Source: Medicago truncatula (Eukaryota > Streptophyta > Magnoliopsida > Fabales > Fabaceae). From it: DNA of 64,000 bases. Below the pieces are notes generated by a model, which saw only the letters and a list, made by a program, of their open reading frames with translations, was not told where the DNA came from and did no database searches. Location of the stretch: assembly GCF_003473485.1 (NCBI RefSeq), contig NC_053043.1:41268576-41332575 (forward strand), given 5' to 3'. The position numbers and the translations under genes are program-made. Below are positions 38,426-51,478 of this stretch, piece by piece (within the stretch, counting starts at the first letter, position 1; each line of letters begins with the position of its first letter).

Positions 38426-41400
38426 TTATCCTGTAATGCCGCTATACTGAAACACACTAGGAATATTCCGCTGTCGAAAAACCGTTGAACACTCTGGCAA
38501 CTCTCCGAGATCAGCAAACAACGACTCATCCTCCTCTCGCATTGTCAACGTAACATCCTCTACTCCGCCACATATCGGACTTACGAGAACTCCAGTAGAT
38601 ACAATATCGTCGAACCATCCAAACACGGCGTGGTGGTCGCCGGTGAGGTCAAAGTCTGGATGAGTGACGAAAATGGGCCGATCTTCCGGCTGGGGAGTGG
38701 CGGCCGGAGACTCGACGGGAGAAGGAGTGTCGACGGCAGCCGTGACGGTGGCGGTGACGGCGTTGGTGGAAGAATGATGAGATTTTGGGAGAGGGAGGGA
38801 GTGGTTGTGTTCATGGGCGTAGGTTACGAGGAGGTTTGTGGGGTCCACACGGCTTCTTTCGACTTGTTTTCTTGCTGGACAACCTTTTGAACTACTACAT
38901 CGGTAGTATCCCCTGCATTATCAGATTCAAGTTCGTTAATTAAATGATTAATTAATTTAAAATTGTACGTTATGAGGAGAAAATTTGAATGAAATTGTTT
39001 AAAAAATGTTGGTGATGTTGATTGGGATGATGATCCAAAACAAGAAGGGAAAGTGACACATTTATGGATCATGACACATCTTAAGCGCGTACATCACCAT
39101 ATATACTTGATATTTATGTTTTTGTTTTTAGCTTTGTCTTATCTTAACTTTTTAAGACAAAAAAAATGTTAATATTTGTTTTTAGAGGGAAAAAAAATGT
39201 TAATATCATTAAAAATGTCACACAATAAATATCGAATTCTTTGATATCATTATCTAAACATCTCAATTTTATGAAGGATATAACAAGGTAAAACCACAAT
39301 AACATATGATTGGAGATTTACATTATAAATTTTTAAAAGTTGACATTTATTATAAAATTCCAAGCAATATTAACATTTCGTACCAATGCTGCTACTCCTT
39401 CACATATTATTTTTTATATATTTTTTTTTTGAAGAAGCTAAATTAACCCACTTAAATTGACACCAAAGATAATCGAACATGAGACTTTGAGGATGAGCAC
39501 ACTCTCAATCCCAAATCAATTTTTTATTCCTATTTTTGTTTAGGTGCAAAGTTATCATAACTTGCTATCCAAAACAAAGTTGTCATAACTTGATTGATTA
39601 ATTATGCAAGTTAACACAAGTACATATATGTTTTTTATTTTGAACAAAATACAAGTACTTACAATCCTTCAAAAAAAAAAAAGTACTTACATGTAGGGTA
39701 GTCCGTCAAAAATAAAAGTAAAAGAGTAATGATATTTGAACAATTTTTTTGCTACAATTTTTGGGACAACCTTGTTGTGCTATCTTTTCATTGGTCAAAA
39801 ACAATGAAGAGAGAAAAAGGAAGAGAGAGAATGGAAAGATAATGTGAGTATGAAAAAGAAAGTTGTACAAAAGTTGAACAAAAATGGTTGTACAAATATC
39901 ATTTCTCAAAGTAAAAATACTTACATGTAGTAGTTGTATTGGTAAAAGCAGGGTAGTACTTGAATGATATAGAATTGGTGACATAGGTAATATTAGTCAA
40001 TTACAATGTTATAAGTGACCTTTTTCTTTTCTTTTTTCACAAGGATTCTGACATTATAATTGACCAATGTCATCAATGGTTGTACAAATATCATTTCTCA
40101 AAGTAAAAATACTTACATGTAGTAGTTGTATTGGTAAAAGCTGGGTAGTACTTGAATGACATAGAATTGGTGACATAGGTAATATTAGTCAATTACAATG
40201 TTATAAGTGACCTCTTTCTTTTCTTTTTTCACAAGGATTCTGACATTATAATTGACCAATGTCATCAATGTCTCAAAATTCTATGTCACCCAAGTGCTAC
40301 CCGTAAAAGCAAATGTTGCACAAAAGACATACATGCACATCTCATAGGAAAAATGCTTTTCTCCCAACAAGATTTGCTCACTCCAAATCAAACTTCCAAA
40401 AATATCTCTGACGTGATTTAAGTCAGCTGAAAATTCACACTGAACCCCAACATGAGTTAACTCACGCATGGTTTATAACCTGCGCGAGTTAACTCGCGCT
40501 GAGTTTATAACTTGCGAGAGTTAACTCCCGCACCCTGTCTTAAGTCACGCAGAGGTATGTTTGAAAATTTGATTAGGAGCAAACAAATTTTTTATAGAAG
40601 AAGAGCATTTTTCATCTCACAGGCCCTTGCTCGGGCCACATCATATGTACAATCCATAAAACATAGATAAAATACTAACCCATATTCTAAAATCACATGT
40701 TAAAAAACTCATAATAATTTCTTTAAAAAATAACTCATAATAGAAACATATTTTAAAAATTGCTTATTCAATTTTTTTAAAGTTAGAATTTTATTTTCTT
40801 TTTAATACAAAATTGCTACATTTAGATTTTTTAACATGTTCTCTTAAAACATTAGTTTGTAAGACTATAGAATATAATTATAAACTCGATTGAAGTTGTA
40901 ACTTCATTATACAAATCGTTGAAATGTGGATAAGATAAACTATAAAAACAACAACAAAATTGTTTTTCGTCAAATAATCACAGACTAAAAATTCACATAA
41001 TAAAATGAATACATGTGAAATTTAAAATTTAAACTCTCTTCATTAACAATGTCTCTATCAACTAGAGTATATTCAAATAGACACTTTATTGATAAAAATA
41101 TTACATAATATATACCGGAGTTTAAACCCCAAACCCTCTATTGTTCACCATAATAGCCAAATTTCTTTGAAAACAATAATAATAAATCTTAGATTTTTAT
41201 ATTCTCTTAATTATTTGTACTATCAAATGCGTGAACCAACGCGGTTTAGAGCCCGCGTGAGCTATCTAAATAACCAAAGTTCCTAACTACCACCACTACA
41301 ATCCATAATCCATAATGTGCATTTTAGCACAGCCGCTCTCAACCTACTATCCTACGCTTAATGGTGGCAACAACCACTATCCTTCACACAATTCCGCCAT

Positions 41401-42057
41401 GCACTTCTAAATTTAGTTCGTATTCCAAAACCATGTTTAGCATTTTTCACTCCAATTAAACTTAAGCTAATCTAGCTATATATCATAATGAAAATTAATT
41501 AATTAGATGAAGTTTATGAACTAGTGTAGAGGTAGAAATTAGAAATTAGAAATTATAGTACCTTGGATAAGGGGAGCCTTTGATGGGCTTTTGACCGTAC
41601 TTTCTCCAAGCCCATGAATCCGACGGTGGATATGTCTCTCCTCTACTCTTAGATCCTTCCACGTCAGCAATTGGTATAGTCACCACCCTCTTCTTCATCT
41701 CCCTCCTATGTGTATCATAAAATTCTTCAACGGTTAACTACTTTAACTTCCCAATTCTCAAACCAAATAAAATATAAAATAAAAATTCATTTTGTTTAAA
41801 TTGGAAAAGGAGAAATTATTATTGATAACAGTTCTACTAATAATCATTTTACAACTGCGTCAGTTATATTTGAACAAAATCCATAAAAAAAAAGGCTCAT
41901 ACCTTTTCTTGGGCGATGATTCTTCAATTTTTGTGTCTTCACAAGAAGAGGGAGAAGCAGGACCATCTTCCAAGATGGGCTCGAGCTTGAGCTCAGGCTC
42001 AGGCTCTTCTCGGTCAGCAACATACAATGGTTTTGTGTTGAATCTACGTTTGTACAT
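38426..42057 (-). CDS. WRKY transcription factor, group IIe
   Basis: Nuclear W-box-binding transcription factor. Exons 41903-42057, 41562-41705 and 38426-38912 join in frame to 261 residues. The single WRKY domain has WRKYGQK at residues 85-91 and a zinc finger C105-x5-C111-x23-H135-x-H137 (C2H2 type). The second intron interrupts at YPR|GYYRC, the position conserved in most WRKY groups. A basic KKR..REMKKR stretch precedes the domain. The [11 protein letters not shown] segment after the finger, the acidic C-terminus and the length match the IIe clade (WRKY65/69-like). The 2.65-kb second intron contains a MITE, a 192-bp tandem duplication and a palindrome cluster. No damage was found in the coding exons. 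Confidence 0.93.
39724..39907. mobile_element. Mutator-type MITE in WRKY intron, 9-bp TSD
   Basis: The ends GAGTAATGATATTTG and inverted GAGAAATGATATTTG are flanked by AAAGTAAAA at 39715-39723 and 39908-39916. It is the same family as 7239-7385. Confidence 0.85.
39885..40268. repeat. Tandem duplication, 192 bp x 2
   Basis: Two near-identical copies (39885-40076 and 40077-40268) begin TGGTTGTACAAATATCATTT. The unit includes the last 23 bp of the adjacent MITE, so the duplication happened after that insertion. Confidence 0.88.
40450..40545. repeat. Three spaced GAGTTAACTC palindromes
   Basis: GAGTTAACTC occurs three times at a spacing of about 34 bp, each flanked by GC-rich bases. The central one extends to a perfect 18-bp palindrome, GCGCGAGTTAACTCGCGC (40482-40499). 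TTTATAAC links the units. They lie in WRKY intron 2. Confidence 0.8.
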
Positions 42058-43070
42058 GATTGCTTATAGAAGAAAAAAAAAAATTTGATTCTCCTTTTTG
42101 AAGTTCTTAATTAGTGTAGGAAATGGTGATAAGAAAATTGGGCTCGCCGGAAAAAGAAGAGAGGGGTGGCCGGAAAATTGAGGAGAGGAGAGTGAGATTG
42201 AGAGAGATTAAGAGAGGATTGAGATTGTTGTTTAATATGAGCCGCCATGGTGACAGATTGGCAATGTAGCTAGTTTATTATGGACGTGCAAGCAAATAGA
42301 TGAATTAATTAACATTTTAATCAAAGGTTTTTATTTGATATAGTAAGGTTCATGATAAACATAAGCTTCTACTCATTCATTGGTTGTTACGTCATGATCT
42401 ATGACTATTGGGTCCTATGTATAAAATAATATAATGTGTATGATTAGGGTTAGTAGAAATATTCTATATTATGTGCTCATTATGGTCTTATTTTCAAATG
42501 TAGGTTGTTTATGTTGGTGGGGCATCTAAATTGAGAAAAACATAACCGAAGTGAGAAAACAAAATTGGAAATGGTGTGTATTATGCTATGAAGCCAGGAT
42601 ATTTAGGTAGCAGGGATCCAATCCAGATGTGATACGATTAAACTTAAATAAATAAAAGTTTTGAAATTTAGGACATGAAAAAGTTTAGATACAATAAAAA
42701 AATATTATTAAAATTATATACATGTAAAATACTTTTAAAAGAATATGCATTTATGATAATTTACAAAAAAAAAAATACATTCGATCAAAATACAAAAGGT
42801 AAAATTTTCTTCTAAGTCATAATATATTGTAATTCATCTCTATCTTAGGATATCAACAAGACATCATAAAATAAATTTAATATTTGGTTAATCGAGAGAG
42901 AACTCTATCAACCTTGTCTTGCATATTTTATATCATACCCTTAATATTTTTTAGGATAAATATTCGTGAAGTAACTCTTAAGTATTTGATAAAAAAATTA
43001 AAAAGTTGAAAAATAATTTCAATCGATCGATATCCGATACAATATATGTCACCAAATTTTAAAGTATTCA
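42058..43070. promoter_or_regulatory. Presumed WRKY promoter and 5' leader region
   Basis: A purine-rich (on the plus strand a GAGAGA-rich stretch at 42170-42230) leader lies directly upstream of the WRKY start codon, followed by AT-rich sequence. No individual regulatory site can be assigned. Confidence 0.35.
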
Positions 43071-43160
43071 AGTTTCATAAGTACGATCCTACCAAATTCA
43101 GGTTTCATAAGTACGATCATACCAAATTCAGGTTTCATAAGTACGATCATACCAAATTAC
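43071..43160. repeat. Tandem repeat, about 32 bp x 3
   Basis: The unit GTTTCATAAGTACGATCATA followed by CCAAATTCAG is repeated three times in direct tandem. Confidence 0.85.
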
Positions 43161-44394
43161 GTAGAATGCAAATTTTTCTGAAATTTATACTAAAACTTTG
43201 ATGTTATGGAACTATGAAGGACGCATTCTAAAATTCCAATATTGTATTTAGTCTACTTGTAAAAAAAAAAAAACTTTGTATATAGTGCTTACAAATAACA
43301 TTTTCAAATGAAAAATGGGATATGCAGAGACGTACACTGTTAACATTTTGTCCAAAAACACTATGCAACAAATTGCATCGGTTTTCCTAAACAAGACATT
43401 AATCAACTAGCCTTACGTAGAAAATCTTTCGATATATGTTTGCACATCAAGATGTACAAATATGTCCAAATGTAAAAGCAACCATTCATTGAAAAAAATG
43501 CACATTTTAGCTTAAATAAAACATGTGAATTATTGTCCTTGTGAGTTAGCTTAATTGTTAAGAAACCAAAATTCACCACTTATTATTCAGCTCATGATGG
43601 AAACGTCTATTTATTTGATAAAAGAAAATTTTAATTATCAAATTGTGTCTTAATTATCATCTATTCATTTATTTTATATTCACTAAAAAAAATTATGGCA
43701 ATCCGGCAGGCAAAAAGCACTTTTGGCACTCTACGTGGAAAAACAAATCATACTTTCACTTAAACAAATTAAAAAATGAAAGACTCGTGTATCTCTCACT
43801 CTCACGGTTTTCTTTTTCCTCTTTGATTGCTATTTGAACATAATGTAACATTTATTTTCAAATTAGAGGTAGTGGTTAGGTAATCTTGTTTTAGAATTTT
43901 TTTTTTTTTTGAGGGATTGTTTTAGAATTTCTATTACGTGATGTTAATTTTATTGTGATCCCAAGATTCTCATAATATATATAAATAAATGGGAAATCAA
44001 GTTTTTTATGTTACTTTCCTTTTTCGTCAAATTTTACTATTTACTAAATTTAAATAATTCAATTTTAGCATATAAAAAATTGAATTGTCTACACACACGA
44101 CTGAATCTTACGAAGCGGCGCCAACCATCTTGTTTTGGCCAACACAAAACAACCGTCATCATCTCAAATGCATACATCAAGACCAACTTTGTTCATAACA
44201 TAAGAAAAGGAGGTAGCTACATTACATTTGTATATGTGAGGACTCAGTTTATGCCATTGCATTTCACCATTAGTATTCGATTGCTCAGTAGTTTGATTAC
44301 GCATAATTAGGCATTCAACCGACTATTAAGAAGAAAGTTTTCTTGTTCACAAATTGTTTAAGCTGATTCGTTAATATATATTGTTCCATACTTT
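43161..44394. other. AT-rich spacer
   Basis: No gene is supported; the open frames at 43643-43837 and 44008-44310 show no domain or splice context. Confidence 0.55.
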
Positions 44395-46165
44395 ATTGCT
44401 CCTATGTGTCCAAATACTCTAGAGAGTCGCACCAAAAGCTTGTTGCCGCGCTTTCACAAAGTGTTGTAGAACAGCAAACACATTCCCCGAGAAACTTGCC
44501 TCATGATCGATAATGGATAGCAATGCATCCCATAAATCGGTACGCTGCTAGAAAAGAACACTTATACTGCACTTGAAGAAAATATGATCGATATCTTCAA
44601 TATATTCTTCAAAAACCGCACATTGATCGGGGAGCTAAGCACCTTTCATTTGCAATCTAACTCTCGTAGGCAAGCAATTGCGGAAAATTCTCCACATAAA
44701 GTTGTTTACCTTCAATGGCAACTTCAATTTCCAAATTTTGTTCCAATTCCCGACACACGTTGTTGTTGAGCTTCTAAATTATGATTCATGAATTCCATGT
44801 ACACACTCCTGACCATATAACCACCATCTTTATTAATCTTCCAAGTAGGCATGTCATGGAGTATTAAATATCCTTATGGTTGTGTTATGGTCAAAGAGTC
44901 CATTAATTAGCTCCATATTTCATTGCTTCTGAGTTAAGTTGTGACCATTAAATCTGAAACAGTGATATGTGGACACTCCAAATGATGAGTAGTTGTTAAG
45001 ATACGAAGCCAACTAGCCAAGGTTGGTACCATATACTTGAATCCTTTCTCCCGTTCCTATGCTACATTGAAAACCTTGACGAATCACACCATTCACACTA
45101 TATATACTTCGCCAAACATAATTGCATTGTGATTATTGCCTAAATCAGCTCCATGATAATCACCTCTAGGAAAACATTTTGCTTTGAGTAAACGGGTGAT
45201 AAGAGAGTCTACATTAGAAACCAATTTTGAAGCCTACTTGCCAACCATAGCCATGTTAAAGCCTTAAGACTTTTAAAACCCATACCACCAAAAACCTTAG
45301 GAGTAGAAAGTCTTTCTCATGACAACCGGTGCAATCCTTGAGAGTTTGATGAATTATGACCCCACAAAAAAAAATTCATCATTTTCTCAATCTTATTAAT
45401 AAGTGAATCAGGAAGTATAATACACTCAAAACATAAGAGAGAATATACTGCAAGACTAATTTAGTAAGAATATTTCGACCCGCTTGTGAGAGACACCTAC
45501 TACTCTAAGAATTAAGCTTGCTCCAAATGTGATCTTTAACAAACTTAAGTTGCATATTTTCTTCTCCTTATCATTGACGACAATCCAAGATATTTACTAG
45601 TACCTAACACTTGACAGACGTGCGATGTGAGTATTAGCAACGAGATCCTTAAGGTCGTCTGGTGTATTTTGACTGGAAAATAATTCTACTTTCTATAAGT
45701 TAATAGCTTGCCTCGAAGCTTCTTCATAAACAACCAATATATATTCCATAACAACCGCCTCACCTTCACATGCTCCAAAAAATAGAAAACAATCGTCTGT
45801 GAAGAGGATATGTGAGAAGTAACGGGCGCACCCGTGCAAATCATGATACCTCTAATATCATTTCGATGATCAACTTCGTGAACAAGGAAGGATAAACCTT
45901 CAACACAAATAATGAAAAGGTAGGGTGAAAGAGGATCACCCTATCGAAAACCACAACCCAACATAATAGGTCCTACAGTTGCTCCATTGACATAGACCGA
46001 TAGTCCACCGTCTCAGCACGAAGCATGATCCCGTTAATCGATCAAGATGAGAAACCCGTTTGACCCATGATATCATGCAAATACTTCTAATCTAATCTGT
46101 CATAAGATTTACTAATATCCAACTTAAGAGAAACTTCATTTTTCTTTCCTTTAGCTATTGCCTTC
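44395..46165 (-). pseudogene. Degenerate LINE fragment (RT to C-terminus)
   Basis: The minus strand, with many stops and shifts, reads as an L1-type LINE: a KLDISKSYDR-like RT block near 46110, a GDP(L)SPYLFIICVEGLS-like block near 45930, HILFTDDCFLFF (the catalytic YADD box altered to FTDD) near 45810, and a zinc-finger tail with DIDHIFFKCS near 44580. The order is that of an RT followed by its C-terminal region. It cannot be active. Confidence 0.7.
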
Positions 46166-46189
46166 ATTTATATAAATGTTGGCGAATAA

Positions 46190-46730
46190 ATTGAAGGTAT
46201 TTCAAGAGACGATGATTTCTGAAAACCAAACTATTCATGATAGACAACTTTTAGAAGGAGCGTTACTTGTGAATGAAATATTCGATTTGCCAAAATGAAA
46301 GAGGGATGAGTGTTATTATTGAAGGTTGATTTTGAAAGAGATTATGACGCAATAAATTGAAAATATTTAGAGTATATTTCATAAGATGAGATTTCAGAGA
46401 AATGAATGAAGGGGATGTGTATATGTATTTTCTCTCGAACGTCCATGATAGTCATTGTTAACAAAAGTCCAACTAGTGATTTATGGTTGGCAAGAGGCTA
46501 TGAAGGGGTGATAAATGAATTTTGTTAAATTCATAGAAGGTTTATTTGTTAAGGTGGTCTGGTGCATAGAAAGATCAACTAGGTTCAGTTGAGACATGAT
46601 GCATCTTTCAAAAGAAGAAGGATGTCTTGGAGTAAGAATTTTTCAGTTTTTGATCAATGTATCATTGCTATCCAAATGGCTATGAAGGTGCTTCACAAAT
46701 TCAATTTCTATTTCGTTCAGGTTACATAAT
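46190..46730 (+). pseudogene. Degenerate LINE fragment, opposite strand
   Basis: On the plus strand LLLKVDFERDYDAIN (near 46320) and an IVNKSPTSD-like block match the RT of another L1-type LINE, and near 46600 LSKEEGCLGVRIF fits its C-terminal part. Stops and deletions are frequent. It meets the minus-strand LINE almost end to end. Confidence 0.55.
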
Positions 46731-48430
46731 CATATTTATGACCCGATATTAGAATTGTTGGTCATATGCGTATATATTGGCCCTTGTTGTGATGCGGTCA
46801 CTCCTATAGATTACGGTAATGATCATGCACTCGATGACTTTGAGCAGGAATGACAATTAAGTTCTCATATTATGCACCTTAGATCTAAGTCACCATAAAA
46901 ATTCTTCTAATTTCTACTAGGATGGTAATACCTTAAAATAATATGAATCAATAAATATTTAGAATAGAAGAAAAACATCGTCAAGTAATCAACATAAGAA
47001 TGAATAATCTTAATTATGCTATGAATAAAAATTACTTTTATCCTTGCCACCCAACTTGATTAAAATAAATAAAATAGATTACAGAAATATATTCATACAT
47101 AATTAATCAAAATCTCATAGGTCATATTTCATCAATAAAATAATAAACTTTAAGTTATAATTATTTAATTAAAAGGGAGAGTCATAAATTTTTTGAATAC
47201 TCGAAACACAAAATAAGTAGTTGAATAAATAATAAGTCAGAGAAATTCTAAAAGAACAAATATAATATATATAAATTATCGGGGTGTTACACCAACCATT
47301 TTAATTAGTGTTCCCTAGAAAGAAGAAGAGCAAGAAACATCAATCTGACGCAAGCAAAGATTTTAAGGTGGATGCTTCTAGCCGTTCGTCTCGCTAGCTC
47401 TTTAGCGGGTCTCATATCTCATTTTTTGCTTTATCTTTTTCTATATTTGCTTTTAATTTTTTTGAGGATTTTAATTTTGTCCTCCTTCTATCTCTGTATT
47501 TCTTTCTTTTAATATATGATTAGAGTTCTGTAGCATAAGACCCTCTACAACCTTTCTTTTGCGTAAAAATATGAGCTAAATCTTTGATAATGAATTATTA
47601 TCGTAGGTAGTGTTGTCAAGACTTTATTTTTGTGTGAGAGAAAGTACTATAGAGGTCTGACATGAATTCACAAATATTGGTTTTAGTTACCTTCCGACTG
47701 GGATTAAAATAGTGATTATTTTTTATAATAAAAATAATGATTTGGTTAAGCACAAATGTATTTGTCTTTTTTCTTGGACGGGGTGGTTGAAAAATTAAAT
47801 AAGAAAGTCACAATTCTAAATTAAAGAGTTCTGAGTATTGACCATAAAATATTAATATGATTCTGTACAAAAACTAATGATATAATTGACCGTAAAGAGT
47901 CCTGAAATAGCCACTTAATTATCCTGTTTCGGTTGATGTCAGAAAATGAATTAATATATTTTCATAAATTCATAATTTAAAATTCATAACTAGTGGTAAA
48001 AAGATGGACACTGAATTTGAGAGATCATGAGTTCGAGTTTCGTTAGTTCAAAGATCTTTGTTATTTTGGATTGTGAGATCATATCCTTAGCCGAATTATA
48101 TTCCATTAGAAAATAAATCAAAATCAATATTTTCTTTACGTGTACTATCACTCTTCTACTCACAATTTCTTGAATTCAAGCGAGCTTGGTGTAAACGAGT
48201 AAATAATATGATTGATTGTTCATAGCCTTGTGAGGTCGTCCAATATGAATTAGGTTAATCATAGTAATACTTTTGATCGCGTATGCCTCTTTGTATTGTA
48301 GACCATTTTTCAAGTAAAATGATATACTCCAAAGTAAAACAATATAATTGTCTCAAGTCCGATACACTCCCGTGTAGTTTAACTTCATAAAAAAGAAAAA
48401 TAATATTCTTTATTTTGTCTCTCAAATATG
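46731..48430. other. AT-rich spacer
   Basis: No supported gene. About 47290-47600 is less AT-rich at its start and could be a transposon tail, but nothing identifies it. Confidence 0.5.
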
Positions 48431-48775
48431 TGTGTTAAGATTGAATGAAAAAAAGACATTACTTGACGAACAAGTAATCTCATCTAGTGCCAACTAAGTT
48501 GCCACATTCATCAATGCCATCTATCAACAGCTTGTTGACAACTTTTTTGACAGTTAGAGACAATTAGAAGTAGTTGTAATTCAATTACATAACTAGGATC
48601 ATGCATGGATGAACATAGTAGCTATGCCTATGCTATAGTCTTAAGCTTCTCTATAAATATCGTTCATCGATCTCTATTGTAATAGATTCATTGAGAAACA
48701 ACAGAATCAGTTACACAATTCTCTCTATTTTCTTCTTTAGAATTCTCAATCTAGTTTCTTAGTAATAAGCAAATT
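48430..48775. mobile_element. Possible solo LTR
   Basis: A TATA-like CTCTATAAATATCG (near 48650) is followed by leader-like sequence (GAGAAACAACAGAATCAGTT, then CACAATTCTCTCTATTTTC), typical of a plant LTR R/U5 region. The termini and target duplication were not found. Confidence 0.3.
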
Positions 48776-49794
48776 GAATAATTAACGTATTAGTTTATAA
48801 TATAATATAAATCATATATACCAACTATTCAATTAATCTGAAAAAAGAAATTTCTAGCTTATTATAAAACTTGAGAGTAATAAAAATGGTAATCTACAAA
48901 GTTCAAGGTTAAGAGTTGGTAAGTTTGAATGAAGAATGTTTATGCAATAATAATAATAATCAATAATTCAGAGCTTCATCCACAAAATTCACGTGTTGGA
49001 TAGGCCTTTGCTAAAAGCAAAAGATTCGAAAATAATTTCGATCATGTAAATACACCTTTGTTGACTCTTAACATTTTTTTTTATTTTTTTTACAAAACTC
49101 TTAATATTTTTATATCACGTGCGTATTAGTTTATGGAAAGAATAATTAATAAAGAGGTTAGGCAACTAGTAAAATATAAGATGATGATTGCTTTTTCTGC
49201 ATAATGACAGTATCAAGATTTGGGGGAGTACTTTGAAATAAGGCAACAAAGGATTGTTAGATTGATTGCACGGTTAAATTGGGAACCGATAAAAAAAAAA
49301 GTAAGCAATTAGGGCCGATGGAGATATTTTTGGCATTTTAAGATGTATGTAATGTAAGCAATTGAAGGTGTTTAAAAAGCAATTTTCTAAAAAAATATGT
49401 CTGAAAACAATCAAAGCTATTTGGCACAAGGAAAAAGCTAAAGTGCACGATAAAATTTGTCGTCAAAATTGCACGAATTAGTTGTTTGTAATGATTTGAG
49501 TTCTTATTTAATATGGATTTTACTCAAAATTACAGTTGTTTATTGTATAAGCCTCATTTGTTTTTTTTTTTGGTTGTAAATGAAATATCATTCGCATGCA
49601 ACAACATAAACTAATTCCTTGAACTTTATGAGATCTAATGGGTGACAAATTCTTCACAAGAGTGTTTTTTTCTTCTTCTTATCAATATGCCCTAATTATT
49701 TCTTATTCTTTTCTCTAATCAACTATAAATACTACGATTATGTCAAAGAATAAAATAACACTATAATAAGAACACAAATCAACTACATCTCTTG

Positions 49795-49890
49795 AATGAG
49801 AGGTTGGGTAGTTCACTTGGTTTGAGTTAAGAGAGTAAAAGAGTTGAGAAGTTAAAAGATCCAAGGTTCAAGTCCCGACTCCCGAAAAGA
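49795..49890 (+). repeat. tRNA-like repeat fragment
   Basis: GGTTGGGTAGTTCACTTGGT and, further on, GGTTCAAGTCCCGACTCCCG resemble tRNA A and B boxes. There is no intact tRNA fold. Confidence 0.4.
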
Positions 49891-50672
49891 AAAAATGCTA
49901 ACATAACAATTAATACACTAACATTTGTCTTAAAAAAAATTTACATCTCTTGAATAATATTGATTGTGAGTTTGTGACTTAAAATCTCATCATATGTGAG
50001 AGAAGGTTAGCAAAAATCAGTCTCCGACCCATGCGCGAGCAGCGTGGGTGATGGGTTTTCTGGATATTTTTTGCTGTCATGTGTGCCAAGCTCACACCCT
50101 TATGTGTGCCCACATCACCTAGTTTTGCGCGAGGCACGTGGAGAATGCACGAGGCACATGACACAAGTTCTATATAAACAATTTTGTTTTCAATTTTATT
50201 AGAGAAATCTTGAAGAATCAAAATAGGGGAGTCTTGGATAAGAGTAAGTGATTTTCGGGAGAGATTCTAATGGGTCATCTTTGAGAGTGAAATTTATCAC
50301 TTAGTCACTTTAGTAACACTTTTGTTCATGGGAAGAGAGTGGGATAAGGGTACAAATTAGGTTTGCTCTTGGAGAGCTTGCTGAAGCTAATTTCATAACC
50401 TTTATATCTCTTTGAAAAAACTCCTTGATAATGAATTGGAGAGTTGATCTCTCTGCATATGTAGGTCATTTTTAGGCCGAACTGGATGATCGAACCTTGA
50501 TGTGTTTGTTCCTATAAACCATTAATCTTTATTCTTTGCTTTGATTGTGGTTTTGCTTTACACATGATTGAAAGATTAGATCTAGCTAGATATGAGTGTT
50601 GATATTTGGACTCTTTAGTTGTCATTGATACTTGCTCCACACATCTTTGTTTTTGTTGGTTTTGACAAAGGT

Positions 50673-51478
50673 GACATTTAACATGAGACACTTGAAAATC
50701 TTCCCACCATGGGAAAGTTGTTTTTAACCATCAGATTAAATGAAGTACATAGTTTTATCATAGACGCTCAACACACTATCTCTCACCACTCTTCTCTTTC
50801 CTCCATCCCCAACAACAACATCACAATCTATGGACATGACTGGATTGATGCATCTATGGCGTCAACAACATCAAGTTGTTGTTCTTCTTAAAAAAAAACA
50901 TCAAGTTGTTCTTCTTCTTAAAAAAAAACATCAAGTTGTTCTTCTTCACTTTCTCCATTCTCTTTCTATCTTTTTCATCTTCAACGGTTTAAATAAACTC
51001 AATTTTGGTGGCAATGTTAGACTCACATTGTACAGAACTAGCTTAACTCAATTTCAGAAAACGAAAACGGTTCAAATATAAAATGATGTTATCCCAACAC
51101 GAATTAATGGATCTATATTACGAAATCTTAAATCTTAAATTTCTTCAGATTTTGAGGAATGAGTTTGAATATTTTGAAACAGTATTGTTGTTGTGTTTAG
51201 ATTGAATATGAGATTGAAATAGAATTTGTGTTTTGTTTTGGATCTATGAACACAATTTTTTCTGAACAAAAGATGCAATTGGGAAGGGAAGAAGGAGATT
51301 TGGGAAGGTGGATTAGATGTGTTGCTGGTGGTGGATGAGTGGGGATGGAGGAAAGAGAATAGTGGTGAGAGATAGTGTGTTGAGTGTCTATGATAAAACT
51401 ATGTACTTCATTTAATCTGATGGTTAAAAACAACTTTCCTATGGTGGGAATATTTTCAAGTGTCTCATGTTAAATGAC
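50673..51478. mobile_element. Large fold-back element
   Basis: About 135 bp at the left (from ACATTTAACATGAGACACTT) is repeated inverted at the right (ending AAGTGTCTCATGTTAAATG) at high identity. The flanks GACAAAGGT and CAAAAGGGT may be a worn 9-bp duplication. The interior has a triplicated CATCAAGTTGTTCTTCTTC unit (50870-50950) and no domain. Confidence 0.7.

Noticed and set aside
38581-38890. Open frames at 38581-38814 (minus) and 38630-38890 (plus) overlapping the WRKY gene
   Set aside because: They are shadows of WRKY exon 3 in other frames; the WRKY frame has the domain and matching splice phases.
41792-42088. 98-residue plus-strand frame over WRKY exon 1
   Set aside because: It is antisense to the WRKY start exon, which joins in frame to the WRKYGQK exon.
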